Source: an uncultured bacterium
GTDB taxonomy: Bacteria > CALINM01
Assembly: GCA_938045315.1 (NCBI GenBank)
Contig: CALINM010000032.1
Location: forward strand, 1-24,174
Direction: 5' to 3'
DNA: 24,174 bases
Shown here: piece after piece, positions 12,037 to 19,763 of the stretch
Numbering within the stretch: position 1 is the stretch's first letter
How the letters are laid out: every line of letters starts with the position of its first letter
Notes under the pieces: generated by a model
Told to the model about the DNA's origin: nothing
Database searches by the model: none
What the model saw: only the letters and a program-made list of their open reading frames with translations
Made by a program: the position numbers and the translations under genes

Positions 12037-12150
12037 ATGAAAGTCAGGCCTTCTGTAAAAAAGATATGTAGTAAATGTAAGGTTATTAAAAGAAAGGGTG
12101 TAATTAAAATAATATGTGAAAACCCTAAACATAAGCAAAGACAAGGATAA
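12037..12150 (+). CDS. rpmJ: 50S ribosomal protein L36, zinc-binding form
   Basis: This 37-residue protein reads [20 protein letters not shown] and then a C-terminal half with cysteine and histidine. Its ligands Cys11, Cys14, Cys27 and His32 are all present, so it is the C+ form of L36. AAAGGAG stands 7 bases before the ATG. It lies between infA and rpsM as expected. Confidence 0.97.
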   Translation: MKVRPSVKKICSKCKVIKRKGVIKIICENPKHKQRQG

Positions 12151-12161
12151 GGAGGAAGATT

Positions 12162-12533
12162 GTGGCACGTATAGCAGGAGTTGATTTACCAAAAAATAAA
12201 AGAATTGAGATTGCCTTAACTTACATATATGGGATTGGGAGGGCAACGGCTCAAAAAATACTAGATCAGGCTGGTGTAAGTTATGATGTTAGGGCTAAAG
12301 ATTTAACTGACGACCAGATAACACGAATAAGGGATATCATTGATAAGAATTATAAAGTTGAGGGTGATTTACGTAGAGAAGTGGCTCTTAATATAAAAAG
12401 GCTCATGGAAATAGGTTGTTATAGAGGGCTTAGGCATAAGCTGGGTTTACCTGTAAGGGGTCAAAGGACACATACTAATGCAAGAACGAGAAAAGGTCCA
12501 CGCAAACCTATCGGTGGAAGAAAAACTAAGTAA
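12162..12533 (+). CDS. rpsM: 30S ribosomal protein S13
   Basis: The 123-residue S13 begins [20 protein letters not shown] after a GTG start (AAGGAGGAAG just upstream) and ends with [18 protein letters not shown] and a basic tail. S13 contacts the P-site tRNA and forms inter-subunit bridges. Confidence 0.98.
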   Translation: MARIAGVDLPKNKRIEIALTYIYGIGRATAQKILDQAGVSYDVRAKDLTDDQITRIRDIIDKNYKVEGDLRREVALNIKRLMEIGCYRGLRHKLGLPVRGQRTHTNARTRKGPRKPIGGRKTK

Positions 12534-12548
12534 TTTGGGGAGGAATTA

Positions 12549-12935
12549 ATGGCAAAGCAAAAAGTTAGAAAAAAGAAGGAAAAAAAATCGGTAGCAAATG
12601 GTGCTATACATATAAAAGCTACTTTTAATAACACAATAGTAACAGTTACTGATATGGAAGGAAATGTTCTTGCATGGTCAAGTGCTGGTAGTGTTGGTTT
12701 TAAAGGTTCCCGTAAGGGTACACCTTATGCAGCACAAATGGCTGCTGAGAGTGTGGCTAAAAAAGCTCAGGATTTTGGCATTAAAAACTTAACTGTTTAT
12801 GTAAAGGGTCCTGGAAGTGGTAGGGAATCAGCCATGAGGGTTCTTCAAGCCTTCGGCTTTAAAATTGTTGCAATTAAAGATGTGACACCCATACCGCATA
12901 ATGGTTGCAGACCACCAAAAAGAAGAAGAGTATAA
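12549..12935 (+). CDS. rpsK: 30S ribosomal protein S11
   Basis: The 128-residue S11 shows [38 protein letters not shown] and [15 protein letters not shown], ending in the usual [13 protein letters not shown]. It shapes the platform of the 30S subunit. GGGGAGG precedes the ATG. Confidence 0.98.
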   Translation: MAKQKVRKKKEKKSVANGAIHIKATFNNTIVTVTDMEGNVLAWSSAGSVGFKGSRKGTPYAAQMAAESVAKKAQDFGIKNLTVYVKGPGSGRESAMRVLQAFGFKIVAIKDVTPIPHNGCRPPKRRRV

Positions 12936-12950
12936 TTAAGGAGGTATAGA

Positions 12951-13577
12951 TTGGCTAGATATTTAGAAGCAAATTGTAGATTATGTAGAAGGGAAGGGAA
13001 AAAGCTTTTTCTAAAAGGAGATCGTTGTTATACTGATAAATGTTCAGTTGAGAGGAGAGGATATCCTCCCGGGCAGCATGGACAAAATAAAACTAAAGTA
13101 TCTAATTACGGTCTACAATTAAGAGAAAAACAGAAAGTTAAGAGGATTTATGGTCTTTTAGAAAAGCAGTTTAAGTTAACCTATTTAAAAGCAGATAGAA
13201 TGAAGGGCATTGTGGGTGAAAATATGCTTTCTCTATTAGAAAGAAGATTGGATAATGTGGTATTTCGTTTAGGTTTTGCCAACTCAAGAAAACAGGCAAG
13301 ACAATTAGTTGTACATCGACACTTCCTTGTAAATGGGAGAAGTGTAAATATTCCCTCTTACACGGTTAAACCAAATGATGTTATTACAGTTTCCGAAAAA
13401 AGTAAGGAAAATCCAGTAATCAAAGAAGCCTTAGAAGCAGTAGCAAGAAGGGTTATACCAACTTGGTTAGAGCTAGACAGGGATAATATGAGGGGTGTTG
13501 TTAAAGCGTTACCAATAAGGGCTGAGATTGAATATCCAATTCAGGAACATCTGATAGTTGAGCTCTATTCTAAATAA
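12951..13577 (+). CDS. rpsD: 30S ribosomal protein S4, zinc-binding form
   Basis: The 208-residue S4 has an N-terminal cysteine cluster (Cys9, Cys12, Cys26, Cys31), which indicates the zinc-binding form, then YPPGQHG and the S4 RNA-binding domain [20 protein letters not shown] near residue 95. S4 starts 30S assembly and represses the alpha operon in E. coli. The start is TTG at 12951 behind AAGGAGG. Confidence 0.98.
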   Translation: MARYLEANCRLCRREGKKLFLKGDRCYTDKCSVERRGYPPGQHGQNKTKVSNYGLQLREKQKVKRIYGLLEKQFKLTYLKADRMKGIVGENMLSLLERRLDNVVFRLGFANSRKQARQLVVHRHFLVNGRSVNIPSYTVKPNDVITVSEKSKENPVIKEALEAVARRVIPTWLELDRDNMRGVVKALPIRAEIEYPIQEHLIVELYSK

Positions 13578-13597
13578 GCATACTTGGAGGATAATTT

Positions 13598-14635
13598 ATG
13601 TATAAAGTCTGGAAAGACCTCATAAAACCAAAGCGAGTAGAGGTCGATAAGGAAACATATTCAAATACATATGGAAAATTTAAAATAGAACCACTCGAAA
13701 AAGGTTTTGGTACAACAATTGGTAACTCTTTAAGAAGAATAATGTTGTCTTCCTTGTATGGAGCAGCAATAACCATCGTGAATATTGATGGTGTTAGCCA
13801 TGAATTTAGTTCCATAATGGGGGTTAAAGAAGATGTCTTAGACATTATTTTAAATATGAAAGGTGTTAGATTTAAAGTTGATCCTGATTTTAGAGAAGAA
13901 TGGGCAGAAATTGATGTAAAAGGTCCGGGAAATGTAACGGCTAAGGATATAAAATTTTCAGAGAATAATGTGGAAATTTTAAATCCCGACCATATTATTG
14001 CGACCCTTGATACAAATGCGGTTTTCAAAGCCAGAGTTCTTGTAAAATTAGGTAGAGGCTGGTCTCCTGCAGAAAGAAATAGAATTGAGGATATGCCTAT
14101 TGGATACATACCCATTGATGCTATCTTTTCTCCTATAAAAAAAGCTACATTTGAGGTTACTAATACACGTGTAGGTCAGATGACAGATTATGATAGATTA
14201 ACCTTTGAGGTATGGACAGATGGTAGTATGGACCCTGAGGATGCTTTGGGGATATCTGCTAAGATCTTAAAAGAACATTTAGATATTTTTATACACTTTG
14301 ATGAGGAGACAGAAGAAGAACTGGAACAGCAAGCGAAGGAATTAGAATTATCTAAAGAAGTTCAGATTAATGAAAATATTTTTAAAAGCGTTGATGAACT
14401 TGAGCTACCTGTTAGGGCTGCAAATTGCTTGAAAAATGCTAATATTAAATGGATTGGTGAGCTTGTGCAGAAAACAGAGTCAGAAATGCTCACTTATAAG
14501 AACTTTGGTAGAAAGTCATTGAACGATATTAAGAGTGTGCTTGCTGAGTTAGGTCTTTCCCTGAATATGAAAATACCAGATTGGGAAGAGCAGTTAGCAA
14601 AGCATCTTGCTCAAGATAAAAAAATGCAGGAGTAA
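13598..14635 (+). CDS. rpoA: DNA-directed RNA polymerase alpha subunit
   Basis: The 345-residue alpha subunit has the N-terminal dimerisation domain with [20 protein letters not shown] near residues 33-52 and the [10 protein letters not shown] and [20 protein letters not shown] segments. An acidic linker follows, then a C-terminal domain with [20 protein letters not shown] and [13 protein letters not shown] that binds UP elements and activators. The alpha dimer starts polymerase assembly. TTGGAGG lies upstream of the ATG. Confidence 0.98.
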   Translation: MYKVWKDLIKPKRVEVDKETYSNTYGKFKIEPLEKGFGTTIGNSLRRIMLSSLYGAAITIVNIDGVSHEFSSIMGVKEDVLDIILNMKGVRFKVDPDFREEWAEIDVKGPGNVTAKDIKFSENNVEILNPDHIIATLDTNAVFKARVLVKLGRGWSPAERNRIEDMPIGYIPIDAIFSPIKKATFEVTNTRVGQMTDYDRLTFEVWTDGSMDPEDALGISAKILKEHLDIFIHFDEETEEELEQQAKELELSKEVQINENIFKSVDELELPVRAANCLKNANIKWIGELVQKTESEMLTYKNFGRKSLNDIKSVLAELGLSLNMKIPDWEEQLAKHLAQDKKMQE

Positions 14636-14641
14636 AAGGAT

Positions 14642-15025
14642 ATGAGACATAGGTCAGAGACAAAGAGACTGGGTAGAATAACACCCCATCGTATGGCGAT
14701 GATAAAAAACATGGTTGTGTCACTGATAAAACATGGAAGGATTGAAACAACAGAGACAAAGGCAAAAGTAGTAAAAAGATATGCTGATAAAATGGTAACA
14801 CTTGGTAAAAAAGGTGATTTGCATGCAAGAAGGTTAGCCTTTGCATTTTTAAGAGATGATGAAGCTTTAAAAAAATTATTTTCTCAGATAGCTCCTAAAT
14901 TTAACAATAGAAAGGGTGGTTATACAAGGGTATTAAAGCTTCAAAGAAGATTAGGTGATGCAGCACCTATGGCTATTCTTGAATGGGTAGATTTTGATAT
15001 TGCTTTGAAGGAAAAGGAATCATAA
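14642..15025 (+). CDS. rplQ: 50S ribosomal protein L17
   Basis: The 127-residue L17 begins MRHRSETKRLGRITPHRMAM and contains MVVSLIKHGRIETTETKAK and GGYTRVLKLQRRLGDAAPMA. L17 lies at the tunnel exit. It starts 6 bases after rpoA behind AAAAGGAT and is the last gene of the ribosomal block, just before a strong terminator. Confidence 0.98.
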   Translation: MRHRSETKRLGRITPHRMAMIKNMVVSLIKHGRIETTETKAKVVKRYADKMVTLGKKGDLHARRLAFAFLRDDEALKKLFSQIAPKFNNRKGGYTRVLKLQRRLGDAAPMAILEWVDFDIALKEKES

Positions 15026-15045
15026 AGACTTGTTTTATTTATCTT

Positions 15046-15084
15046 AAGAAAAAAGGTCAGCTATCAAAGCAGGCCTTTTTTCTT
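15046..15084 (+). terminator. Terminator of the ribosomal superoperon
   Basis: The arms 15046-15058 and 15072-15084 pair over 13 bp without a mismatch (one G-U), enclosing a 13-base loop. The 3' arm contains six consecutive T, so RNA folding and the U run overlap, as in many intrinsic terminators. The A-rich 5' arm means it could also act on transcripts coming from the right. It starts 21 bases after the rplQ stop and separates that operon from the rfb promoter. Confidence 0.85.
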
Positions 15085-15111
15085 ATGGGCAAAATATAAT
15101 CTCTGAAGACC

Positions 15112-15140
15112 TTGCAAATTAACCTGTCAGTTTCTATAAT
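15112..15140 (+). promoter_or_regulatory. Sigma-70-type promoter of the rfb cluster
   Basis: TTGCAA at 15112-15117 and a perfect TATAAT at 15135-15140 are separated by 17 bases, the ideal spacing. The expected start lies near 15147, giving a leader of about 20 bases before rfbA, with GGAGG at 15154-15158. It lies directly after the terminator, so the rfb genes probably form their own transcription unit. Confidence 0.75.
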
Positions 15141-15166
15141 ATTATAAAATTTTGGAGGCTAAATAG

Positions 15167-16054
15167 ATGAAAGGTATAATTCTTGCGGGTGGTAGTGGTA
15201 CAAGGTTATATCCTATTACAAAGGCACTATGCAAACAGTTACTCCCCGTATATGATAAGCCAATGATTTATTATCCACTTTCAGTGTTAATGCTTGCAGG
15301 TATAAGAGATATACTAATCATATCTACACCAAATGATTTACCAAGATTTCGTGATTTATTAAGAGATGGCTCTGATTATGGTGTTCATTTCTCATACTTA
15401 GAACAACAGGAACCAAAAGGTATTGCCGAAGCTTTTATAATAGGTGAAAAATTTATTGGAAAAGATAACGCATGTCTGATTCTTGGAGACAATATATTTT
15501 ATGGACATGGTTTAACAGATCTTTTGAAAAAAGCAGTTAACGATGTAAAAACAAAAGGTGGTGCAACTGTTTTTGGATACTATGTAAAAGATCCTGAAAG
15601 ATATGGCATTGTAGAGTTTGATAAAGATGGTAATGTACTTTCGGTGGAGGAAAAACCTCAAAATCCAAAATCTAATTTTGCAATAACAGGTCTATATTTT
15701 TATGATAATGATGTAATCGAAATTGCAAAAAATTTGACCCCCTCTGGCAGAGGTGAACTGGAGATTACAGATGTTAATAAAGAATATTTAAAGAGGGGCA
15801 AACTAAGGGTTGAGCTGTTGGGGAGAGGTTATGCCTGGCTTGATACGGGAACTCACGAGAGCTTGCTCGAAGCAGGAGAATTTATTGCTACTATTGAAAA
15901 AAGACAGGGGCTTAAAATTGCATGTATAGAAGAAATTGCTTATAGGTTAGGATACATAAAGGAGCATCAATTAAAAAAATTAGCTCAAGGTCTTAATAAA
16001 AGTGAATATGGCAAATACTTGCTTGATATTGTAAAAACACCGGGAATTGATTAA
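15167..16054 (+). CDS. rfbA: Glucose-1-phosphate thymidylyltransferase (RmlA)
   Basis: This 295-residue nucleotidyltransferase joins dTTP and glucose-1-phosphate to give dTDP-glucose, the first step to dTDP-L-rhamnose. It has the [11 protein letters not shown] signature at residues 8-18, [17 protein letters not shown] at 23-39, [10 protein letters not shown] at 81-90, and [10 protein letters not shown] at 106-115 with the metal-binding Asp108; [15 protein letters not shown] is near residue 220. Length and motifs match RmlA. It is the first gene after the promoter at 15112. Cytoplasmic. Confidence 0.97.
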   Translation: MKGIILAGGSGTRLYPITKALCKQLLPVYDKPMIYYPLSVLMLAGIRDILIISTPNDLPRFRDLLRDGSDYGVHFSYLEQQEPKGIAEAFIIGEKFIGKDNACLILGDNIFYGHGLTDLLKKAVNDVKTKGGATVFGYYVKDPERYGIVEFDKDGNVLSVEEKPQNPKSNFAITGLYFYDNDVIEIAKNLTPSGRGELEITDVNKEYLKRGKLRVELLGRGYAWLDTGTHESLLEAGEFIATIEKRQGLKIACIEEIAYRLGYIKEHQLKKLAQGLNKSEYGKYLLDIVKTPGID

Positions 16055-16058
16055 AATT

Positions 16059-16625
16059 ATGCCATTTACATTTGAGAGATTGGAAATACCCGAGATAGTT
16101 CTAATAAAACCGAAAATATTCTTTGATAACAGGGGCTTCTTTTTAGAGACTTACAAACATTCAGATTTTTTAGAAAATGGAATAGGGGAAAAGTTTATTC
16201 AAGATAATCATTCGAAGTCAATAAAGGGTGTTTTGAGAGGACTTCATTTTCAGAATAATCCTAAAGCTCAGGGGAAATTAGTAAGATGCACAAAAGGAGT
16301 AATTTGGGATGTGGGTGTGGACTTGAGAAAAGGCTCACCAACTTTTGGTAAATGGTTAGGAGTGGAGCTATCGGAAAAGAATTTTTATATGTTGTATATA
16401 CCAGCTGGATTTGCTCATGGCTTCTGTGTTTTAAGTGATGAAGCAGAAGTTCTGTATAAATGTACAGAGGAGTATGACTCAAAATTAGATGCCGGCATTA
16501 GGTGGGATGACCCTGATATTAATATTAAATGGCCTATAAAAAATCCCATGTTATCTGATAAAGATGCAAATTTACCCTTGCTTAAAGATGTTAAAATAAA
16601 CTTTTATTATGGAGATGTGAGATGA
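16059..16625 (+). CDS. rfbC: dTDP-4-dehydrorhamnose 3,5-epimerase (RmlC)
   Basis: The 188-residue cupin epimerises dTDP-4-keto-6-deoxyglucose at C3 and C5. Seen are FFDNRGFFLETYK, the RGLHFQ segment with catalytic His63, GKLVRCTKGVIWDVGVDLR, IPAGFAHGF and Tyr133 in VLYKCTEEY. The frame is open from TTG at 16047, overlapping rfbA, but the family N-terminus fits ATG 16059; no strong ribosome site marks either, so translation may be coupled to rfbA. The stop overlaps the rfbD start (ATGA). Confidence 0.95.
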   Translation: MPFTFERLEIPEIVLIKPKIFFDNRGFFLETYKHSDFLENGIGEKFIQDNHSKSIKGVLRGLHFQNNPKAQGKLVRCTKGVIWDVGVDLRKGSPTFGKWLGVELSEKNFYMLYIPAGFAHGFCVLSDEAEVLYKCTEEYDSKLDAGIRWDDPDINIKWPIKNPMLSDKDANLPLLKDVKINFYYGDVR

Positions 16626-17494
16626 AATACCTTATAACTGGTGCTAATGGTCAGCTTGCGACGGAATTTAGAAAAAGTTTTGAAGCTAATACATCTATTG
16701 AAGTTTTAGCATTATCAAAGGACAAATTAGATATTACAGATGTAAAATCATTAGAGGATGTAATATTAAATTTCAAGCCTAATATCATAATAAATTGTGC
16801 TGCATATAATGATGTAGATGGTGCGGAAAGTGAGAGAGATATAGCATTCAAAATTAATTGTGAGGGGCCAGGATTTTTAGCAAAATTTGCGTACAAAATT
16901 GGTGCCCTTTTGGTTCATTATAGCACAGATTATGTATTTGATGGGACAAAAGAAGATTTTTATACTGAAGAAGATGAGCCAAATCCATTATCCGTGTATG
17001 GAAAAAGCAAATTAGAAGGAGAGAAGGCAATAATTTCAGAGACAGATAATTACTTAATTTTCAGAGTAAGTTGGGTATTTGGTGAAGGTAGGCAGAATTT
17101 TTTTTATAAATTATCTCAATGGATGCAGAAAAATAGAGTAATAAAGATAGTTAGTGACCAGGTTTCAATCCCCTGTTACTCAGAAGACATTGTTAAAGTA
17201 ACAAGAAGAGCAATAGATAAAGGACTGAAAGGTTTGTTTCATTTGACAAATAGTGGTTACGCCTCGAGATATGAAGTTGCAAGATTTTATGTTGATATTT
17301 CTGGTAAAGATAATTTAATTTTGCCTGTAGCAACTTCTTATTTTAAAACACCTGCTCAAAGACCATACTTTTCTGCTTTAAGCAATAAGCGAATCTCTAA
17401 AATTTTAGAAATAGAAATACCTCATTGGAAAAACGCACTTGAAAGATATGTTAAAAGGGGTATTCAAGATAAAAAGTATGATACATTATTTTAA
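16622..17494 (+). CDS. rfbD: dTDP-4-dehydrorhamnose reductase (RmlD)
   Basis: The 290-residue short-chain dehydrogenase reduces dTDP-4-keto-rhamnose to dTDP-L-rhamnose with NAD(P)H. It shows the Rossmann motif GANGQL at residues 7-12, the NCAAYNDVDGAE segment, STDYVFDG at 101-108 and the catalytic Tyr126 and Lys130 in VYGKSKLEGE. The C-terminal part has the sugar-binding LSNKRISK. It overlaps rfbC by four bases. The third enzyme of the path, RmlB (dTDP-glucose 4,6-dehydratase), is not encoded in this window. Confidence 0.96.
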   Translation: MKYLITGANGQLATEFRKSFEANTSIEVLALSKDKLDITDVKSLEDVILNFKPNIIINCAAYNDVDGAESERDIAFKINCEGPGFLAKFAYKIGALLVHYSTDYVFDGTKEDFYTEEDEPNPLSVYGKSKLEGEKAIISETDNYLIFRVSWVFGEGRQNFFYKLSQWMQKNRVIKIVSDQVSIPCYSEDIVKVTRRAIDKGLKGLFHLTNSGYASRYEVARFYVDISGKDNLILPVATSYFKTPAQRPYFSALSNKRISKILEIEIPHWKNALERYVKRGIQDKKYDTLF

Positions 17495-17511
17495 TTAAAA
17501 GAGTAACAAAT

Positions 17512-17964
17512 ATGGAGAAAGCTCTTATAACTGGCATTACAGGACAGGATGGTGCATATTTTGATGAGCTTTTATTATCAAAGGACTGTGAAGTACAGGG
17601 CGCAAAAAGAAGGATTTCATTATTTTATTCTGAAAGAATCGATCATTTACATAAAGATTCTCATAAATTCAAGACAAACCTCTGTTTAAACTATGGGAAT
17701 TTAACAGATAGTTTAAATTTAACAAAAATTGATCAAAAAATTCAATATGATGAAATATATAATTTAGAAGCTCACTCACGCGTAGCAGGCAGTATGGAAC
17801 AACATGAATATACAGCAAACTATAATGGTATTGGAACTTTAAAAGTGTGTGGGGTACAAAGACTAAAAAGCATAAAAAATAAAGTTAGAATAAATCAAGC
17901 TTTTCCATCGGGACCATTTGGCAAAATCCAGAAGATACCACTTAAAAGAATTTTTTGGAATTAA
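17512..17964 (+). pseudogene. gmd: Truncated, degenerate GDP-mannose 4,6-dehydratase (Gmd) relic
   Basis: The 150-residue ORF aligns by eye with the first part of Gmd (about 340 residues in the family), which makes GDP-4-keto-6-deoxymannose. Preserved are ALITGITGQDGAY with the Rossmann glycines 8, 11 and 14, the RIDHLHKD segment and the YNLEAHSRV and YTANYNGIGTL regions. The usual NLAAQSHV reads NLEAHSRV, and the active-site STSELYG region reads FPSGPFG. The YxxxK catalytic pair and the whole substrate domain are lost, as the frame stops at 17962. It is probably inactive. The start follows rfbD by 17 bases without a good ribosome site. Confidence 0.8.
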
Positions 17965-18014
17965 AGCTTTTGTTACATAAATATTTTGAAAAGTGAAATA
18001 CTTTGCTTACTATA

Positions 18015-19334
18015 ATGGAAAAAACATCGTCTAAGTTTTTTAAAAATGAAATTTATGAAAATGCAGTTGTTACTTTTAGCATAAAAGTTATTTCTTTGTT
18101 TTTATCATATTTCTACCTTTACTATCTATCAAGAAACTTTGGTGCCCATGTTGTTGGTATTATTAACATTGCTAATTCTTCAATATTAATAGCATCTTTG
18201 TTTGCAACCCTTGGTTTCGATCAGTCTATTCTGAGATTTGCTGGCCAATTTGGTGCTAATAAAACGATTTTTTTCGAAATTTATAAAAAAATGGGAGGTT
18301 TTATTTTTCTTTCCTCGGTTTTAATAACTCTATTTATCTTTATCTTCCGAAACGTTTTAGCTCATTATTTAACGAAAGAAGAGGGAAATAGTTTAATTTT
18401 TGGCCTTGTTTCGATGGCTGTATTTTTTTTAGCTCTGACAAATTTAAATGTTGAGACGATAAGGGGACTATTATATGTGAAAGAAAGTGAGATATTCAGG
18501 ACTTTTTTAACCAATTTTATAAATCTTGTATTATTTTTTCTGTTAGTCAATTTAATAGGGTTCAAGTTAGCATTACCTGTTATTACAAATATTTTAGGGA
18601 TTATTCTTACATGTTTAATATCTGTTTTGTTCATAATAAAAAAGTTCCACGACAAAACTGAAGATGCAAACATCAGTGTTAATTTAACTTCTAAGGAGAT
18701 TTTTCAAATATCGATTCCCTTATTTTTAGTGGCTTTAGCAAATTTAATATCCAGCTACTCGCCAGTGCTTATTTTAGCATACTTAAAAACACCAAAGGAT
18801 GTGGGTATTTTCAATGTAGCCCACAGAATTGCAACGGTTACAAGCTTTTTTTTAGTATCAATAAATTCAATTGTAGCTCCTAAAATATCTGAAACCTACT
18901 GGAGTGGTAAAAAGGAGGAACTGAAAAGGATAATAAATTTATCAGCAAAACTTAACTTTTGGAGTTCCACGCCCCTGTTGTTATTATTTATATTGTTCCC
19001 TAAGTATTTTATGGGTTTTTTTGGTAAAGAATTTATTTCTGGTTTTAGAGCCCTAATGATAATGTCCTTTGGACAGTTTGTAAACGCCTTCTGTGGGAGT
19101 GTAGGTTACCTTCTTACAATGACGGGCAACCAAAATACTTTTAAAAATATTTTTTTACTATCAGCTATATTAAACTTAATATTATGTTTTTTATTAATAC
19201 CAGTATTTGGGTTTGATGGTGCTGCAATGAGTTTTTCAGTTAGTATGATTTTTTGGAATGTTGTATCTTTATTAATTGTTAAGAAAAAGTTTGGATTTGT
19301 TACATACTATTTGCCATTTTTAAAAAAGGAGTAA
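18015..19334 (+). CDS. Polysaccharide flippase, Wzx/MATE-like
   Basis: The 439-residue product is very hydrophobic, with roughly twelve membrane segments separated by short basic loops, the pattern of the polysaccharide-transporter (Wzx/RfbX) family in the MOP superfamily. Recognisable are the N-terminal FFKNEIYENAVVTFSIKV helix start, ARNFG-like SRNFGAHVVGI near residue 42, and the last-third LLTMTGNQNTFKN, LLIPVFGFDGAA segments seen in many O-unit flippases. Its likely role is to move lipid-linked sugar units across the inner membrane. An upstream TTG at 18003 is in frame, but ATG 18015 looks the better start; no clear ribosome site is present for either. It closes the glycan cluster. Confidence 0.88.
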   Translation: MEKTSSKFFKNEIYENAVVTFSIKVISLFLSYFYLYYLSRNFGAHVVGIINIANSSILIASLFATLGFDQSILRFAGQFGANKTIFFEIYKKMGGFIFLSSVLITLFIFIFRNVLAHYLTKEEGNSLIFGLVSMAVFFLALTNLNVETIRGLLYVKESEIFRTFLTNFINLVLFFLLVNLIGFKLALPVITNILGIILTCLISVLFIIKKFHDKTEDANISVNLTSKEIFQISIPLFLVALANLISSYSPVLILAYLKTPKDVGIFNVAHRIATVTSFFLVSINSIVAPKISETYWSGKKEELKRIINLSAKLNFWSSTPLLLLFILFPKYFMGFFGKEFISGFRALMIMSFGQFVNAFCGSVGYLLTMTGNQNTFKNIFLLSAILNLILCFLLIPVFGFDGAAMSFSVSMIFWNVVSLLIVKKKFGFVTYYLPFLKKE

Positions 19335-19400
19335 ATTAAGTATTATAATCGCAATCCCAAATTCAACACATACTTTACAACACACATGGGATAAAATGTA

Positions 19401-19457
19401 TTAATGATCATCTTTGCTTTTTCCCTTTATCATGATACGATATGTAGTAGCTTCCAT
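19401..19457 (-). CDS. Short ORF of 18 residues with a strong ribosome site, perhaps a truncated gene
   Basis: Read on the minus strand, ATG at 19457-19455 follows GAGGAGG and starts MEATTYRIMIKGKSKDDH before TAA. The beginning looks like the N-terminus of a larger small-protein gene that has been cut short, as a good translation start leads to only 18 residues. I do not recognise a family with certainty. Confidence 0.25.
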   Translation of the reverse strand: MEATTYRIMIKGKSKDDH

Positions 19458-19488
19458 CTTAACCTCCTCTTTTCAGTTTTACAAAATT

Positions 19489-19515
19489 ATACTCCTTTAG
19501 GAGGTTTATGGAAGC
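19489..19515 (+). repeat. Split direct repeat, left copy
   Basis: ATACTCCTTT (19489-19498) and TTTATGGAAGC (19505-19515) recur in the same order and strand at 22328-22337 and 22350-22360, with a 6-base gap here and 12 there. The two copies flank the cytochrome-rhodanese unit. In both, the second block contains ATGGAAGC, here directly after AGGAGG. Confidence 0.5.
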
Positions 19516-19660
19516 CTTTTTAGGTTACATTAATCCTCTTTCTCTTAAACCCCCTTATGAACTCTTTGAGCCTCTCTCTGTGGGCAGTGCCCATACTTTA
19601 AGTCTTACCTTAAAGGGGTCAATTTTTATCTGTTCATTTACGAATTCAAGGGAGTTTTAG
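19508..19660 (+). CDS. Possible 50-residue ORF of unknown function
   Basis: ATG 19508 follows AGGAGG at 19499-19504 with a short 3-base spacer and opens a 50-codon frame (MEAFLGYINPLSLKPPYELF at the start) to TAG at 19658. On the opposite strand the same DNA reads EQIKIDPFKVRLKVWALP and, after one frame change, ERLKEFIRGFKRKRINVT followed by TAA at 19522-19520, which looks at least as protein-like. Only one strand is likely to be real; the plus ORF may be a chance frame over a minus-strand gene relic. Confidence 0.25.
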   Translation: MEAFLGYINPLSLKPPYELFEPLSVGSAHTLSLTLKGSIFICSFTNSREF

Positions 19661-19708
19661 ATTTATTTAATGTTAAAATTAGTTTATAAAAAAAAATTAA
19701 GTTAAAAC

Positions 19709-19737
19709 TTGACATTACATTTATATAATTATAAAAT
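19709..19737 (+). promoter_or_regulatory. Promoter of the cytochrome-rhodanese unit
   Basis: A perfect TTGACA at 19709-19714 is followed after 17 bases by TAAAAT at 19732-19737. Transcription would start near 19744, about 20 bases before the cytochrome ATG. AGGAGG lies at 19753-19758, five bases before the ATG. In such AT-rich DNA other -10 boxes are possible, but the consensus -35 is convincing. Confidence 0.7.
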
Positions 19738-19763
19738 TTTAATAAAAAAAATAGGAGGTGTTT

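Larger units (their letters stand above)
19335..19708. other. Mostly non-coding stretch with short ORF remnants
   Basis: No full-length gene is present between the flippase and the cytochrome promoter. The stretch holds a short minus-strand ORF (19401-19457), a 50-codon plus-strand ORF (19508-19660) overlapping a minus-strand coding-like stretch, and one copy of a split repeat (19489-19515). Base composition and broken frames suggest leftover mobile or accessory DNA. Confidence 0.5.

Noticed and set aside
13570-14115. Minus-strand ORF of 181 residues opposite rpoA
   Set aside because: It is a shadow of the well-conserved rpoA frame, with no ribosome site or recognisable motif.
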